In this document: positions 8,519 to 16,432 of the stretch, piece by piece
Layout of the letters: each line of letters begins with the position of its first letter
Numbering within the stretch: the stretch's first letter is position 1
Source: CAYGLF01 sp964350945
Lineage (GTDB): Bacteria; Chlamydiota; Chlamydiia; Chlamydiales; JAAZZY01
DNA length: 59,660 nucleotides
Direction: 5' to 3'
Assembly (NCBI GenBank): GCA_964350945.1
Contig: CAYGLF010000009.1
Coordinates: forward strand, 1-59,660
Translations under genes and position numbers: made by a program
Notes under the pieces: generated by a model
Told to the model about the DNA's origin: nothing
The model's input: the letters and a program-made list of their open reading frames with translations, nothing else
Database searches by the model: none

Positions 8519-10285
8519 TTATAATAAACCTCTAAAAATCGCAGCTACCAAAGCTTGTGTATCTTTTTCTACTTGCTCATGTAAAGTGGAGGCCAAGAGC
8601 TGAAGCTCTTCATCTGTTTTTCCTTCGTGAATATCTAATGTAGTGTAAGAATCTACAATAAGCTCTGTATATCTGGAATCGGCTGAGGTTGCCATGCGGT
8701 TAAGCATATTGAAATACCTAATGTGGCAATCTGTAAAAATCAATTTACCAAGCTTTTCATGCTCAGCTGCGTAAGGGGTCATAAAACGAGCATAGTGTTT
8801 ATCAATTCCTTGCATAATTTTTTCAAAAGTCTCTTTTTCTCCCCGGTTAATCATTTTTTCACGATAGGAAGCTAAAAGATATCCCATGAGAGTATTTACA
8901 ATGAAAAAGGGTTGGGTTGTTAGAGGGAGGGATTCTTTGGCTTGAAAAATTGTAAAAATGATTTTTTTGAGGTCAGCAGCTTTAATAGCCCCCTCTGTAA
9001 TCATTTTAAATAAAGCTCTTGGAGTTGAAAACAAATATTGGAATGTGACCATTGCATTTGTATGCTCTAGATTAGAGTTTGCAAAAGTTTCATCTATATA
9101 GCCATTATGAGGCTTCATATTTTCGAAGATCCATTTTTTATGGTATGTTGGAAAATCTTCCAGGGGGTATTTTTTTTGCGCTAAAACTTTTCTAAGACGG
9201 TCCAAGTGTGTTAGCTGATAGTCTAGATATTTAATATTTTGGGTAGCCCCATAGTCAAAAAAAAGTTCCTCTCCAGCCTCAATACCTAAGCTTATAAAAG
9301 TTGCTTGTTGGCCAATTCCTTTTTGGTTATACAAGCTTATCGCAATGAGGTTAGGTGGACCGTCATTGATCATTGCGCCTTCACCTCTATAGACCAAAGG
9401 TTCTGTGCCGGTTCGGTGGGTTGCGGTATTTTTATGGCTTAAAAAATAGTCGGATACGGGTTGGGCAATATTTTCTGAAATCAGTTTGTCTGCGATATAT
9501 TCGCCATTGAAATCAGAGGCGATGGTTCTTGCTGGGATGTCATTTTGAGCAAAAACACCACAGCCAGTTTGACTCTGACGAACGACTAATTGGGGTTGAT
9601 CTTTTAAAAAGGCACTATAGAGAGGGTTTTTTGTATATTTTTTAGATCCCTCGTAGGGAAAGTGTAGCCACTGATCTATCAGTGCTTGGGAGGTCGTGAC
9701 CATCTTGGGAGTGTATTTAAATCCCAAAAGACACTGCTCCTCAAACGTCACAGAAGGAGACATCTTAACCATTTTAGAATGGCTGTTTCCTGTATCTACT
9801 GGATGGGATGGATTTTTTTGAGCATTTAATACACTATTTGCAAGGGTGTGTAGTTTTCCTGCAGTGGCTCCAAAAGCATTGAGTTTTTTGATTTGCTTCG
9901 TAGACACTTTACAAGAAGAAATGTAATTTTGGTAAAATGGGTCGTTTTTGAAATCAGCTGCCTGTGAAACCATTGCTCGAAAATGGAGGGGAGAGTTTCC
10001 CTCTTTATCTTGCGGGAATTTTTCTTTGGAGTTTTCACAAAGTTTACGGATTAAATCACCATTATCAGAGAGAGCAGCCAGGTGCATCAGGCCAATTTTT
10101 TTAAGCTTGGTATATTGAGTTCTCAGCTTGCACGAGTCAATTAATGAAGAGGCTTTTTTATGACCGGTTAAAATAGCCCAAGGTAAATGCTTGCACCATA
10201 CTGCTAAGTCTGAATTTACGGTTGGCTCTGGAAAATGAGGAGCTAAAGATGTTCGAAAGTAATTTTGTGGGCTAATTTGATTCAT
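8519..10285 (-). CDS. Ankyrin-repeat and SET-domain protein, putative host-directed methyltransferase
   Basis: Residues 62-150 of this 588-residue protein contain two or three degenerate ankyrin-like repeats (GLMHLAALSDNGDLIRKL and NSPLHFRAM). Residues 232-346 look like a SET domain: SQTGCGVFAQNDIPA matches the G-x-G-x-FA opening, FNGEYI the next strand, INDGPPN takes the place of the usual NHS-x-x-PN, and IEAGEELFFDYG is the terminal ExLxxDYG motif. The remaining C-terminal 240 residues are alpha-helical and unassigned. No signal peptide is seen. SET proteins methylate lysine with S-adenosylmethionine; the chlamydial NUE effector is a precedent. The NHS-to-IND change leaves activity open. 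The gene stands alone with its own terminator. Confidence 0.75.
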   Translation of the reverse strand: MNQISPQNYFRTSLAPHFPEPTVNSDLAVWCKHLPWAILTGHKKASSLIDSCKLRTQYTKLKKIGLMHLAALSDNGDLIRKLCENSKEKFPQDKEGNSPLHFRAMVSQAADFKNDPFYQNYISSCKVSTKQIKKLNAFGATAGKLHTLANSVLNAQKNPSHPVDTGNSHSKMVKMSPSVTFEEQCLLGFKYTPKMVTTSQALIDQWLHFPYEGSKKYTKNPLYSAFLKDQPQLVVRQSQTGCGVFAQNDIPARTIASDFNGEYIADKLISENIAQPVSDYFLSHKNTATHRTGTEPLVYRGEGAMINDGPPNLIAISLYNQKGIGQQATFISLGIEAGEELFFDYGATQNIKYLDYQLTHLDRLRKVLAQKKYPLEDFPTYHKKWIFENMKPHNGYIDETFANSNLEHTNAMVTFQYLFSTPRALFKMITEGAIKAADLKKIIFTIFQAKESLPLTTQPFFIVNTLMGYLLASYREKMINRGEKETFEKIMQGIDKHYARFMTPYAAEHEKLGKLIFTDCHIRYFNMLNRMATSADSRYTELIVDSYTTLDIHEGKTDEELQLLASTLHEQVEKDTQALVAAIFRGLL

Positions 10286-10505
10286 TTAAAATACCTTTTT
10301 TTAGTGATTTATAAATTCTAAGTAATAATAACAGAAATTAGATGTAAATACAATGCAAGGAATTATTTGAAATAGAGAGAGGTAAGAGCTTTTCAAAAAA
10401 AAATTTATAGACGCTAGAGGTTTATTTTAGATAAAAATATTGTATAAAATCGCTTTGAACCGTCATGATGTGCCACATTAAAAGTTAAGATAGGAAAAAA
10501 GCTTT

Positions 10506-11078
10506 ATGGCCAAATTATACTTTAGACATGGGGCTGTTGGCAGTGCTAAAACTTTGAATTTACTCGCTGTTGCTCACAATTATCGTCAGCAAGGAAAAGA
10601 AGTGGTTTTAATCAAACCAGCTTTAGACGATCGCTTTGGTAAAAATCATATTAAATCACGTGCAGGGTTAGAAAAGTCTGCGGATATTTTAGTTGATGAA
10701 GATACCGACCTAATGGCGTGCAACTTTGAAGGGGTTCACTGTATTTTGGTGGATGAGGCTCAGTTTATTCCCGCCTCTGTGATCGATCAGCTTAGAGAGA
10801 TTACCCTTGTTCACAACATCCCGGTGATTTGCTATGGACTAAGAACTGATTTTAGGAAAAATTTATTCGAAGGGAGTCGTCGCTTGTTAGAAGTGGCAGA
10901 TAGTTTTGAGGAGATCAAAACAACTTGTGCTTTTTGTAATCGCAAAGCTGTCTTCAACCTCAAGCATCTCAATGGAGTGGCAACGGTGGAAGGCCCTACT
11001 ATAGAAATGGGCGCTGAAGAAAAATATTTTCCGGCCTGTTCGGTCTGCTACTCTAAACAATTGCTCACTCCCGTTTAA
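10506..11078 (+). CDS. tdk: Thymidine kinase (type II)
   Basis: The 190-residue enzyme phosphorylates thymidine with ATP for nucleotide salvage. The P-loop reads GAVGSAKT, with Ala replacing the usual Gly before Lys. VDEAQF carries the catalytic Glu. YGLRTDF follows, and two Cys pairs (CAFC and CSVC) form the zinc-binding lasso region. AGGA lies upstream of the ATG. Pathogenic Chlamydia are generally held to lack tdk, so this favours an environmental chlamydia. Its end overlaps the convergent glycosyltransferase by 4 bases (TTAA). Confidence 0.93.
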   Translation: MAKLYFRHGAVGSAKTLNLLAVAHNYRQQGKEVVLIKPALDDRFGKNHIKSRAGLEKSADILVDEDTDLMACNFEGVHCILVDEAQFIPASVIDQLREITLVHNIPVICYGLRTDFRKNLFEGSRRLLEVADSFEEIKTTCAFCNRKAVFNLKHLNGVATVEGPTIEMGAEEKYFPACSVCYSKQLLTPV

Positions 11079-11836
11079 TAGGGAATGTAGCCAGGGGTAA
11101 CTAGGATGTTATCGTAGTAGAGCTCTTTAGTCTGAAGAAGCTGTATCATAAGGTCCTTAAAAAGGTGCTCTGTGGGCGGACAGTCTTCTAAGGGGGACGG
11201 ATGTGGCAGAGCGTGTGTAGTGATCAGTGCTTTTTCTAAGCTTGCTAGTCTAAGAGGGTATCTTTGCTGTAGCTGCATATGAAAGATCACATCAAAGTTT
11301 TCTGGCATCGAAGTGATCAGTGGATCCTTTGTTTTCAAAGCTTCTTTTTTATACATACAAGAGCCAAGGGCAAGTCCCAGCCGAGACTTAGAAAAAATTT
11401 GTAACATCAAAACATCTTTAGGGTTACTCGGAAAGGGGATTTCTTTGGGAGATTCTTGGGTGACTTTTTCACTTAATAGCACTGCGCTTCCAAGAGCGAT
11501 TAAAGAGGAGTTTTTTAAGCGTTGGATTTGTTGTTCAAAACGGTTTTTTTCAGAAGTGTCTGATGCTCTATGAAGCGCAATTAATGGGGACTTAGCAGAT
11601 TTAAATAATTGATTGAAGGCATAAGCCTCTCCCCTGTGTGTCTGAGAGGTGATAACTTCTATGCGGGGATCTTTTTGTTTGGCTTTTTTAAGTATATCGC
11701 AAGAGGCGTCTTGAGAGCCATCATCGTAAATGAGCAGGCGAAAGTTAGGTTCACTTTGCCCTAAAATACTATCTAGGCATGCTGTGAGCGTCTTTTCATT
11801 ATTATGGACGGTGAGTAAACAGTCTAAAGTAGGCAT
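11075..11836 (-). CDS. Family 2 glycosyltransferase
   Basis: The 253-residue GT-A protein has the family 2 opening (LLTVHNNEKTLTACLDSIL) and the nucleotide-sugar motif LLIYDDGSQD at about residues 34-43. A later LHRASD segment may replace the DxD metal-binding motif. No membrane helix is evident, so it probably acts at the cytoplasmic face of the inner membrane on a glycan or lipid acceptor. The sugar donor and product cannot be told. It is a single gene, convergent with tdk. Confidence 0.85.
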   Translation of the reverse strand: MPTLDCLLTVHNNEKTLTACLDSILGQSEPNFRLLIYDDGSQDASCDILKKAKQKDPRIEVITSQTHRGEAYAFNQLFKSAKSPLIALHRASDTSEKNRFEQQIQRLKNSSLIALGSAVLLSEKVTQESPKEIPFPSNPKDVLMLQIFSKSRLGLALGSCMYKKEALKTKDPLITSMPENFDVIFHMQLQQRYPLRLASLEKALITTHALPHPSPLEDCPPTEHLFKDLMIQLLQTKELYYDNILVTPGYIPY

Positions 11837-12061
11837 AGTTTTTTTTCTTTAGCCATACCATGGTCGAATTCAAAAATCAACTTTTTTAGGAGGGGTTATT
11901 ATAGATGATCTTTGTGTTATCAATAATCAGAACTTAGAAGAGGAAGGTTGTTAATTTTTATTAATTAAATTTTTAATTAATAGTTTTTTAAAGTCTATAT
12001 TTTTATGCTTTAAATAGCTATAATCTATACTTTTAAAAATTAACTTAAAGGAGTTTTTATT

Positions 12062-12526
12062 ATGGCATCTATTTCTAACAACGTGGCAAATGTAGGTTCA
12101 GATATTGAAGTAATCTTTACTGACAAAGCCCCCAACTCAATTGCCCCTTATTCTCAAGGGTACTCAATACAAAATCTCACCGATAAGAAAATGGTTTTCA
12201 CTGCTGGGCAAATTGGAATGTTCCCCGCAAATCACCCTCAATCAGGTCAATTAGTTGCAGATGATATGCAAGGACAGGCTAAGCAAACTCTACAAAACTT
12301 ATCAAATGTGATTGCAGCAGCGGACTGTACCCTTGCAAATATTGTTTCTATGACAGTTTACATCACAGACTTCAATGATTATGGAGCTTTAAATGTTGAA
12401 TATGCGAAAGCTTTTGAAGCTGCTAATGTTGCTACTGAGAATCTTCCAGCACGTGCTGTAGTTCAAGTAGCAGGTTTACCTAAAGGTGCTTTAGTTGAAA
12501 TGCAAGCGGTTGCTGTAAAAATATAG
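12062..12526 (+). CDS. ridA: RidA/YjgF-family enamine/imine deaminase
   Basis: The 154-residue protein has about 20 extra N-terminal residues before the RidA core. The core shows APNSIAPYSQG, the VFTAGQIGM strand, QTLQNLSNVIAAADC, the VSMTVYITDF strand and the active-site loop LPARAVVQVAGLPKGALVEMQAVA with the conserved Arg. RidA hydrolyses reactive 2-aminoacrylate and other enamines made by PLP enzymes. The start is set by AAAGGAG (12047-12053) ending 8 bases before the ATG. A TATAAT box at 12019-12024 is a plausible -10. Confidence 0.94.
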   Translation: MASISNNVANVGSDIEVIFTDKAPNSIAPYSQGYSIQNLTDKKMVFTAGQIGMFPANHPQSGQLVADDMQGQAKQTLQNLSNVIAAADCTLANIVSMTVYITDFNDYGALNVEYAKAFEAANVATENLPARAVVQVAGLPKGALVEMQAVAVKI

Positions 12527-12554
12527 AAAATTGTCTTAACAGAAATTTTTTGAT

Positions 12555-12586
12555 AACCCATATCCTTCCGGATGTGGGTTTTTTTA
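12555..12586 (+). terminator. Intrinsic terminator of ridA
   Basis: The 11-bp stem AACCCATATCC/GGATGTGGGTT has one G-T pair and a TTCC loop, followed by a run of eight T. It lies 29 bases after the ridA stop codon. Confidence 0.9.
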
Positions 12587-12675
12587 TCCCACAAAAAAAT
12601 CAGGGTCTTAGTTTTCTAATTGATGAAACTTAAGGGGCCTCTACTATTGAGCCTTTATACCTTCTTGTGGTGTGG

Positions 12676-12825
12676 CTAAGCATTTAGAGAGGACAAAAAG
12701 AAGTAAAACATAAACAAAGAATTGAAAATAAATATGTTATATAGAGGAGTGAGAGTTCTTGTCTGTTGCTTTCTCCGTTTATAAGCTGAAAATCTTTGTG
12801 AAATAGGGGCAAGAGATTTATTCAT
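12676..12825 (-). CDS. Small basic single-helix membrane peptide (49 aa)
   Basis: The open frame starts at an ATG at 12825, overlapping the stop codon of the 56-residue upstream frame by 8 bases, with a strong Shine-Dalgarno (AGGAGG) 4-5 bases before it. The product is strongly basic in its first half (AYKRRKQQTR) and then has a hydrophobic, Phe-rich helix (IFIFNSLFMFYFFL). No family is recognised. The tight overlap and ribosome site argue for translational coupling. It could be a small membrane regulator or a toxin-like peptide; both are inference. Confidence 0.5.
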   Translation of the reverse strand: MNKSLAPISQRFSAYKRRKQQTRTLTPLYNIFIFNSLFMFYFFLSSLNA

Positions 12826-12988
12826 AGCCCTCCTCTTCCTCAAAGTTAAGCCATCCTAAATTATGATAGGCATTTGAGCTGTTCTTTAAAAATACATTGT
12901 AGTTTTGCTCTTGCAGCTGCAAGAGATAAGTGTGTGGTTCGTTTTGTGGGGCTAATAAGATGAGCCCAAAATTAGTTAAAGTAGTCAT
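12818..12988 (-). CDS. Small acidic protein (56 aa) of unknown function
   Basis: The frame starts at the ATG at 12988, with GGAG 9 bases upstream. It encodes a 56-residue protein with a hydrophobic opening (FGLILLAP), a middle with QLQEQNY and an acidic end FEEEEGYE. That acidic end is encoded by the same GAGGAGG that serves as ribosome-binding site for the next frame. It has no recognised relatives. It is the second reading frame of a transcript that would start near 13226. Confidence 0.5.
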   Translation of the reverse strand: MTTLTNFGLILLAPQNEPHTYLLQLQEQNYNVFLKNSSNAYHNLGWLNFEEEEGYE

Positions 12989-13044
12989 TTAACAGTTCTC
13001 CAATCACGAGTTTGGTCCTACAAAAAAGACCCTGGTTAATTTGT

Positions 13045-13202
13045 TTATATGTTGGGTTTTAAGAGAGTGCTTCTCTTCTGGGCGAGGTGATCTAGCGCAT
13101 GGTGCGCATTATAATGACCACATTCGGCAGCGTATGGCACACCGTTTTGGTGGGCTGCCGTCCGTGGATCTTGGAGAATGTAATTTTTTTTAAATTACTC
13201 AT
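13045..13202 (-). CDS. His/Cys-rich 52-aa peptide reached by -1 frameshift (candidate)
   Basis: An ATG at 13202 opens a 36-codon frame ending at 13092. At 13191-13185 it contains the slippery heptamer A_AAA_AAA inside a run of eight A. A -1 slip there joins a second frame that stops at 13045-13047 and would give 52 residues with the cluster ECGHYNAHHALDHLA, one Cys and four His spaced as in metal-binding peptides. CGGCAG/CTGCCG (13160-13155 and 13130-13125) can form a stem 24 bases downstream, farther than usual stimulators. A sequencing miscount in the homopolymer would produce the same picture. No strong ribosome site precedes the ATG. Confidence 0.35.
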
Positions 13203-13232
13203 AATGCTAAGTTTGTTAACTAATATGAACTA

Positions 13233-13261
13233 ATTATATATTTTTATAAATAAAAAGTCAA
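13233..13261 (-). promoter_or_regulatory. Near-consensus sigma70-type promoter of the microprotein locus
   Basis: On the minus strand TTGACT (13261-13256) is separated by exactly 17 bases from a perfect TATAAT (13238-13233). It is among the best promoter matches seen in the window. Transcription would start near 13226 and run away from rseP into the three small frames. Confidence 0.75.
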
Positions 13262-13269
13262 GTTATTAA

Positions 13270-15213
13270 TTAAAAAACGCCTTTAATGAGACGGCTTAGG
13301 TCATGGAAAGTGACGAAGATGAAAAAACCGATGAAGATAATCATAAAGGGGATCACGATCCTTTCCATGGTCTTTGTTTTTAAAGGCTTACGGGTTATCT
13401 GCTCCCAAAGAGCAAAGCATATTTGCCCACCATCTAAGACGGGGATAGGAAGCAGATTAAACAATCCTAAGTTGAGGCTGATCATAGCAAGCCAATAGAG
13501 AGCTTCTTTAATTCCCAGGGACCAGCCATGTTGCATAACTTGGACGATGCCAATGGGCCCTGACATCCACTTAGGGTTTAAATTGCCAGAGACTAAAGCT
13601 CCTAAAGTGTGGGCGATGTCGCTAGTGACGCGGCCGAATAAAACAGCAGGTGGAGGGTTATAGATAACGGGACGATCTTGAAAACTCGCACCTAGAAAGA
13701 GTCTTTGTTGATTTTTCTTATAGAGGGCAATGGCCATGGCTCGTTTTTCAGAGTCAGCAATTTCTTCAATTTTTGCCTTGTGCTCTTGCATTAAGCGTAA
13801 AAGGTCATTATTTTTGGATTGTTTGGCAATGTCCTCAAGAGTCATGGGAGTGATGGGCTTGAGCATTTTATACTTGCCAACGGTGGTTAAAGCTGTGGGG
13901 GCATCTATAGATTGCAGAAGTGTTTTGAAGTCGGCCCAGTTGATATTCTCTTCAAAAGACTGATTGGCGTCACTCCAGGAAATAAGAGGAAGATTTTGGT
14001 TTCCTGTTTGAACGATGACGTTAAAGCTGTGGTTTTGAAGGCTTTTAAATAATTCAATGCTATTGTGAACAGGTTTTCCGTCGACTGCTAAGATACGATC
14101 TCCTGGCATAAGGTGTGTTTCAACAGTGTAGGAGGTGAGCTCTTGGGTAGAGTGATTCAGGTCTAAGTAGCGCAAAGGAGCTTCCACTTCCAGATTGCTG
14201 CTGACCTGGTGAGGGATAAAATAAAGGCTTTTAAGGCTCCCTGACAATTTATTCTCATATTTTAAGTCTCCAAGCTCAGCCTGGTAATCACGAGAGATTT
14301 TAAAGTCGTTAATCTGTGAACGAGGAATTCGAGCGAGCAACCGTTCATTATGGCGCTGGATAGTGAGTAGAGTGTGTGTTGAGTTGAGCAGCGCACTAAG
14401 CTGGGCATTTGAGAAAATAAGCTCTCCATCCACTGCAAAAATACGATCGCCATACTGTATGCCACTACCAAATAAGGGAGAGCCTTGCGCAATAGGATTT
14501 GGGGTGTTGTTGGGGAAAGTGTTATAGATCAGGTAGCTTGCAGGGCTTAAAAGCCCCGAAGTTTTCATGTCACTTTCTTTAAAATCTGGGTGTTGGTAGG
14601 GCTTGACTTCAACATCAAAAGGAGTTTGCAGGCCATCTTGTGCATAATTATAGTGGATACCTTTGACTTGCACAGATTCTTTGCTTAAGAATGTAGATTG
14701 AAGAATGTCTCTAAATCCATGAAAGGGGCGATTGTTAAAGCAAAGAAGTTCATCACCAGGGCGAATGTTTGCTTGGTAGAGCTCTGACTGAGGATCTACC
14801 CAACCCACACGGTTGGTCAGTTCATGAAATTGTTTCTCACGGCCCCCTAAAAGCCAAATTCCTGTGAATAGTGCAAATGCAAGAATCAGGTTAACTAAAG
14901 GGGCAATTCCTGCAACTTTAATTCGGTCCCAGGGTTTTTTACTATAGTACCCACCTTCAATTTCGTGCGCTTCTTGACCCTCTTGACCTTTTTCACCTGC
15001 AATCTTGACATAGCCGCCGAAGGGGATCCAGCCAAGCCTCCATTGGACACCTTGGTATTTCCAACTGACGATGGCTTTCCCAAATCCGATGCTAAAAGCT
15101 TCTACTTTCATGCCGACACGCCGTGCCATTAAGTAGTGAGCTAGCTCATGAATAAAAATAAGTGTTCCCAGCCCAAGGGCTGCTAAAAAGAGGTAAATGG
15201 TTTGAATAAACAT
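13270..15213 (-). CDS. rseP: Site-2 zinc metalloprotease RseP (YaeL)
   Basis: The 647-residue inner-membrane protease carries the zinc motif HELAH at residues 22-26 in the first helix. Two PDZ-like segments lie in the periplasmic loop (about 120-230 and 330-430, each with a GD-R/ELL or GDRIL-type core). The second active-site motif, NLLPIPVLDGG, lies near residue 590 before the last helices. RseP performs regulated intramembrane cleavage of anti-sigma factors and signal peptides. It is longer than E. coli RseP (450) but similar to chlamydial versions. It lies 3 bases downstream of dxr, as in C. trachomatis. Confidence 0.95.
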   Translation of the reverse strand: MFIQTIYLFLAALGLGTLIFIHELAHYLMARRVGMKVEAFSIGFGKAIVSWKYQGVQWRLGWIPFGGYVKIAGEKGQEGQEAHEIEGGYYSKKPWDRIKVAGIAPLVNLILAFALFTGIWLLGGREKQFHELTNRVGWVDPQSELYQANIRPGDELLCFNNRPFHGFRDILQSTFLSKESVQVKGIHYNYAQDGLQTPFDVEVKPYQHPDFKESDMKTSGLLSPASYLIYNTFPNNTPNPIAQGSPLFGSGIQYGDRIFAVDGELIFSNAQLSALLNSTHTLLTIQRHNERLLARIPRSQINDFKISRDYQAELGDLKYENKLSGSLKSLYFIPHQVSSNLEVEAPLRYLDLNHSTQELTSYTVETHLMPGDRILAVDGKPVHNSIELFKSLQNHSFNVIVQTGNQNLPLISWSDANQSFEENINWADFKTLLQSIDAPTALTTVGKYKMLKPITPMTLEDIAKQSKNNDLLRLMQEHKAKIEEIADSEKRAMAIALYKKNQQRLFLGASFQDRPVIYNPPPAVLFGRVTSDIAHTLGALVSGNLNPKWMSGPIGIVQVMQHGWSLGIKEALYWLAMISLNLGLFNLLPIPVLDGGQICFALWEQITRKPLKTKTMERIVIPFMIIFIGFFIFVTFHDLSRLIKGVF

Positions 15214-15216
15214 ATT

Positions 15217-16356
15217 TTAAACTAATTCAGCTTCCTTGCGTGCTCGTTGATCAACATCGAGGATCTCTGGGATCGATGTGGTCACTTGTTTCTGATGTTT
15301 TTCGATTAACTGTTCTAATTTTTTCCCAATATCAACCCATGAAATTTGCTTGTTTAAAAAACGATCTACGAGTGTTTCATTCGCTGCATTTAGATAACAA
15401 GGGTAGCTTCCACCCAGTCGCTGACTTTCATACGCTAATTTCAGACAGGTAAATTTATCAAAATTAGGTGCCATAAATTGTAATTGATTGTGTTTAGTAA
15501 AGTCAAATGGAGAAAGGCTACCTGCAAATTTTTCGGGGTAGGTAAGTGCATATTGAATAGGGGTGACCATGGTAGGTTCCCCGATTTGAGCTAAAATAGT
15601 ATTGTCAATGAACTCAACGAGGCTGTGAATAATGCTTTGTGGGTGGATGATGACATCAATTTTTTCTAAAGGAATTCCAAATAGCCAGTGCGCTTCAATA
15701 ACTTCAAACCCTTTATTCATTAAAGTAGAGCTGTCAATGGTCACTTTAGCTCCCATGTTCCAAGTGGGATGATTGAGAGCTTGTTTTAGGGAAATATTTT
15801 TCAACTCCTCATGAGAGTAATTTAAAAAAGGCCCCCCTGAGGCGGTTAAAATAATGCGCTGGATGTCTTGTTCTTTTTGATTTTGAAGGCATTGGAAGAT
15901 GGCACTATGTTCGCTGTCGATAGGAATTAATTGACATTGATTTTGCTGACAAGCCTCCATCACGAGCTCGCCTGCGCTCACTAAAACCTCTTTATTCGCA
16001 AGAGCGATGTTTTTCTTCGCTTCAATTGCAGCAAGCATAGGTTCGAGTCCATTATTTCCAACGATGGCATTAACGACTAAAGAAGCGCTTGAAACTGCAG
16101 CAACCTCTTCAATTCCTTCCAGCTTAGAAACAATCTTAACCCCAGGAAGCTTTTTAGCAAGTTCTCTGGCTGCAGTTTCATCAAAGACCCCAATAATTTC
16201 AGGTTGAAACTCCAAAGCTTGTTGATATAGAAGCTCAATATTTGAATGAGCGGCAAGCCCAACAACTTGAAGTTTTTCAGGGCCTAGATGTTTGGCAATA
16301 CGCAGGACATTTTTTCCGATGGATCCTGTGCAACCGAGTACCGATATTTTTTTCAT
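15217..16356 (-). CDS. dxr: 1-deoxy-D-xylulose 5-phosphate reductoisomerase
   Basis: The 379-residue enzyme of the MEP isoprenoid pathway converts DXP to methylerythritol phosphate with NADPH. Seen are the Rossmann opening GCTGSIGKN, ALANKEVLVSAG, the metal-binding IPIDSEHSAIFQCL, the TASGGPFL loop, HPTWNMGAKVTIDSSTLMNK and the C-terminal LNAANE segment. Length is slightly below the usual 390-400. It is co-directional with rseP and probably co-transcribed. The ytg operon ends 76 bases upstream. Confidence 0.97.
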   Translation of the reverse strand: MKKISVLGCTGSIGKNVLRIAKHLGPEKLQVVGLAAHSNIELLYQQALEFQPEIIGVFDETAARELAKKLPGVKIVSKLEGIEEVAAVSSASLVVNAIVGNNGLEPMLAAIEAKKNIALANKEVLVSAGELVMEACQQNQCQLIPIDSEHSAIFQCLQNQKEQDIQRIILTASGGPFLNYSHEELKNISLKQALNHPTWNMGAKVTIDSSTLMNKGFEVIEAHWLFGIPLEKIDVIIHPQSIIHSLVEFIDNTILAQIGEPTMVTPIQYALTYPEKFAGSLSPFDFTKHNQLQFMAPNFDKFTCLKLAYESQRLGGSYPCYLNAANETLVDRFLNKQISWVDIGKKLEQLIEKHQKQVTTSIPEILDVDQRARKEAELV

Positions 16357-16432
16357 TAGGATATGTAGAGGGTTAAATTCAAATTTTTCGTCATCATACT
16401 GAAAAGGGGTAATTTAGGCGAGCTTGATTTTT

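Noticed and set aside
11850..11960. Possible leader peptides upstream of ridA (AGGAGG at 11889 followed by short frames)
   Set aside because: The frames are only 9-18 codons, start at non-ATG codons or stop quickly, and show no regulatory codon run or attenuator.
13081..13200. Known structural RNA (6S, SRP RNA, tmRNA or RNase P RNA) in the rseP-ridA gap
   Set aside because: Hairpins are present, but none of the conserved core motifs of these RNAs could be found on either strand.
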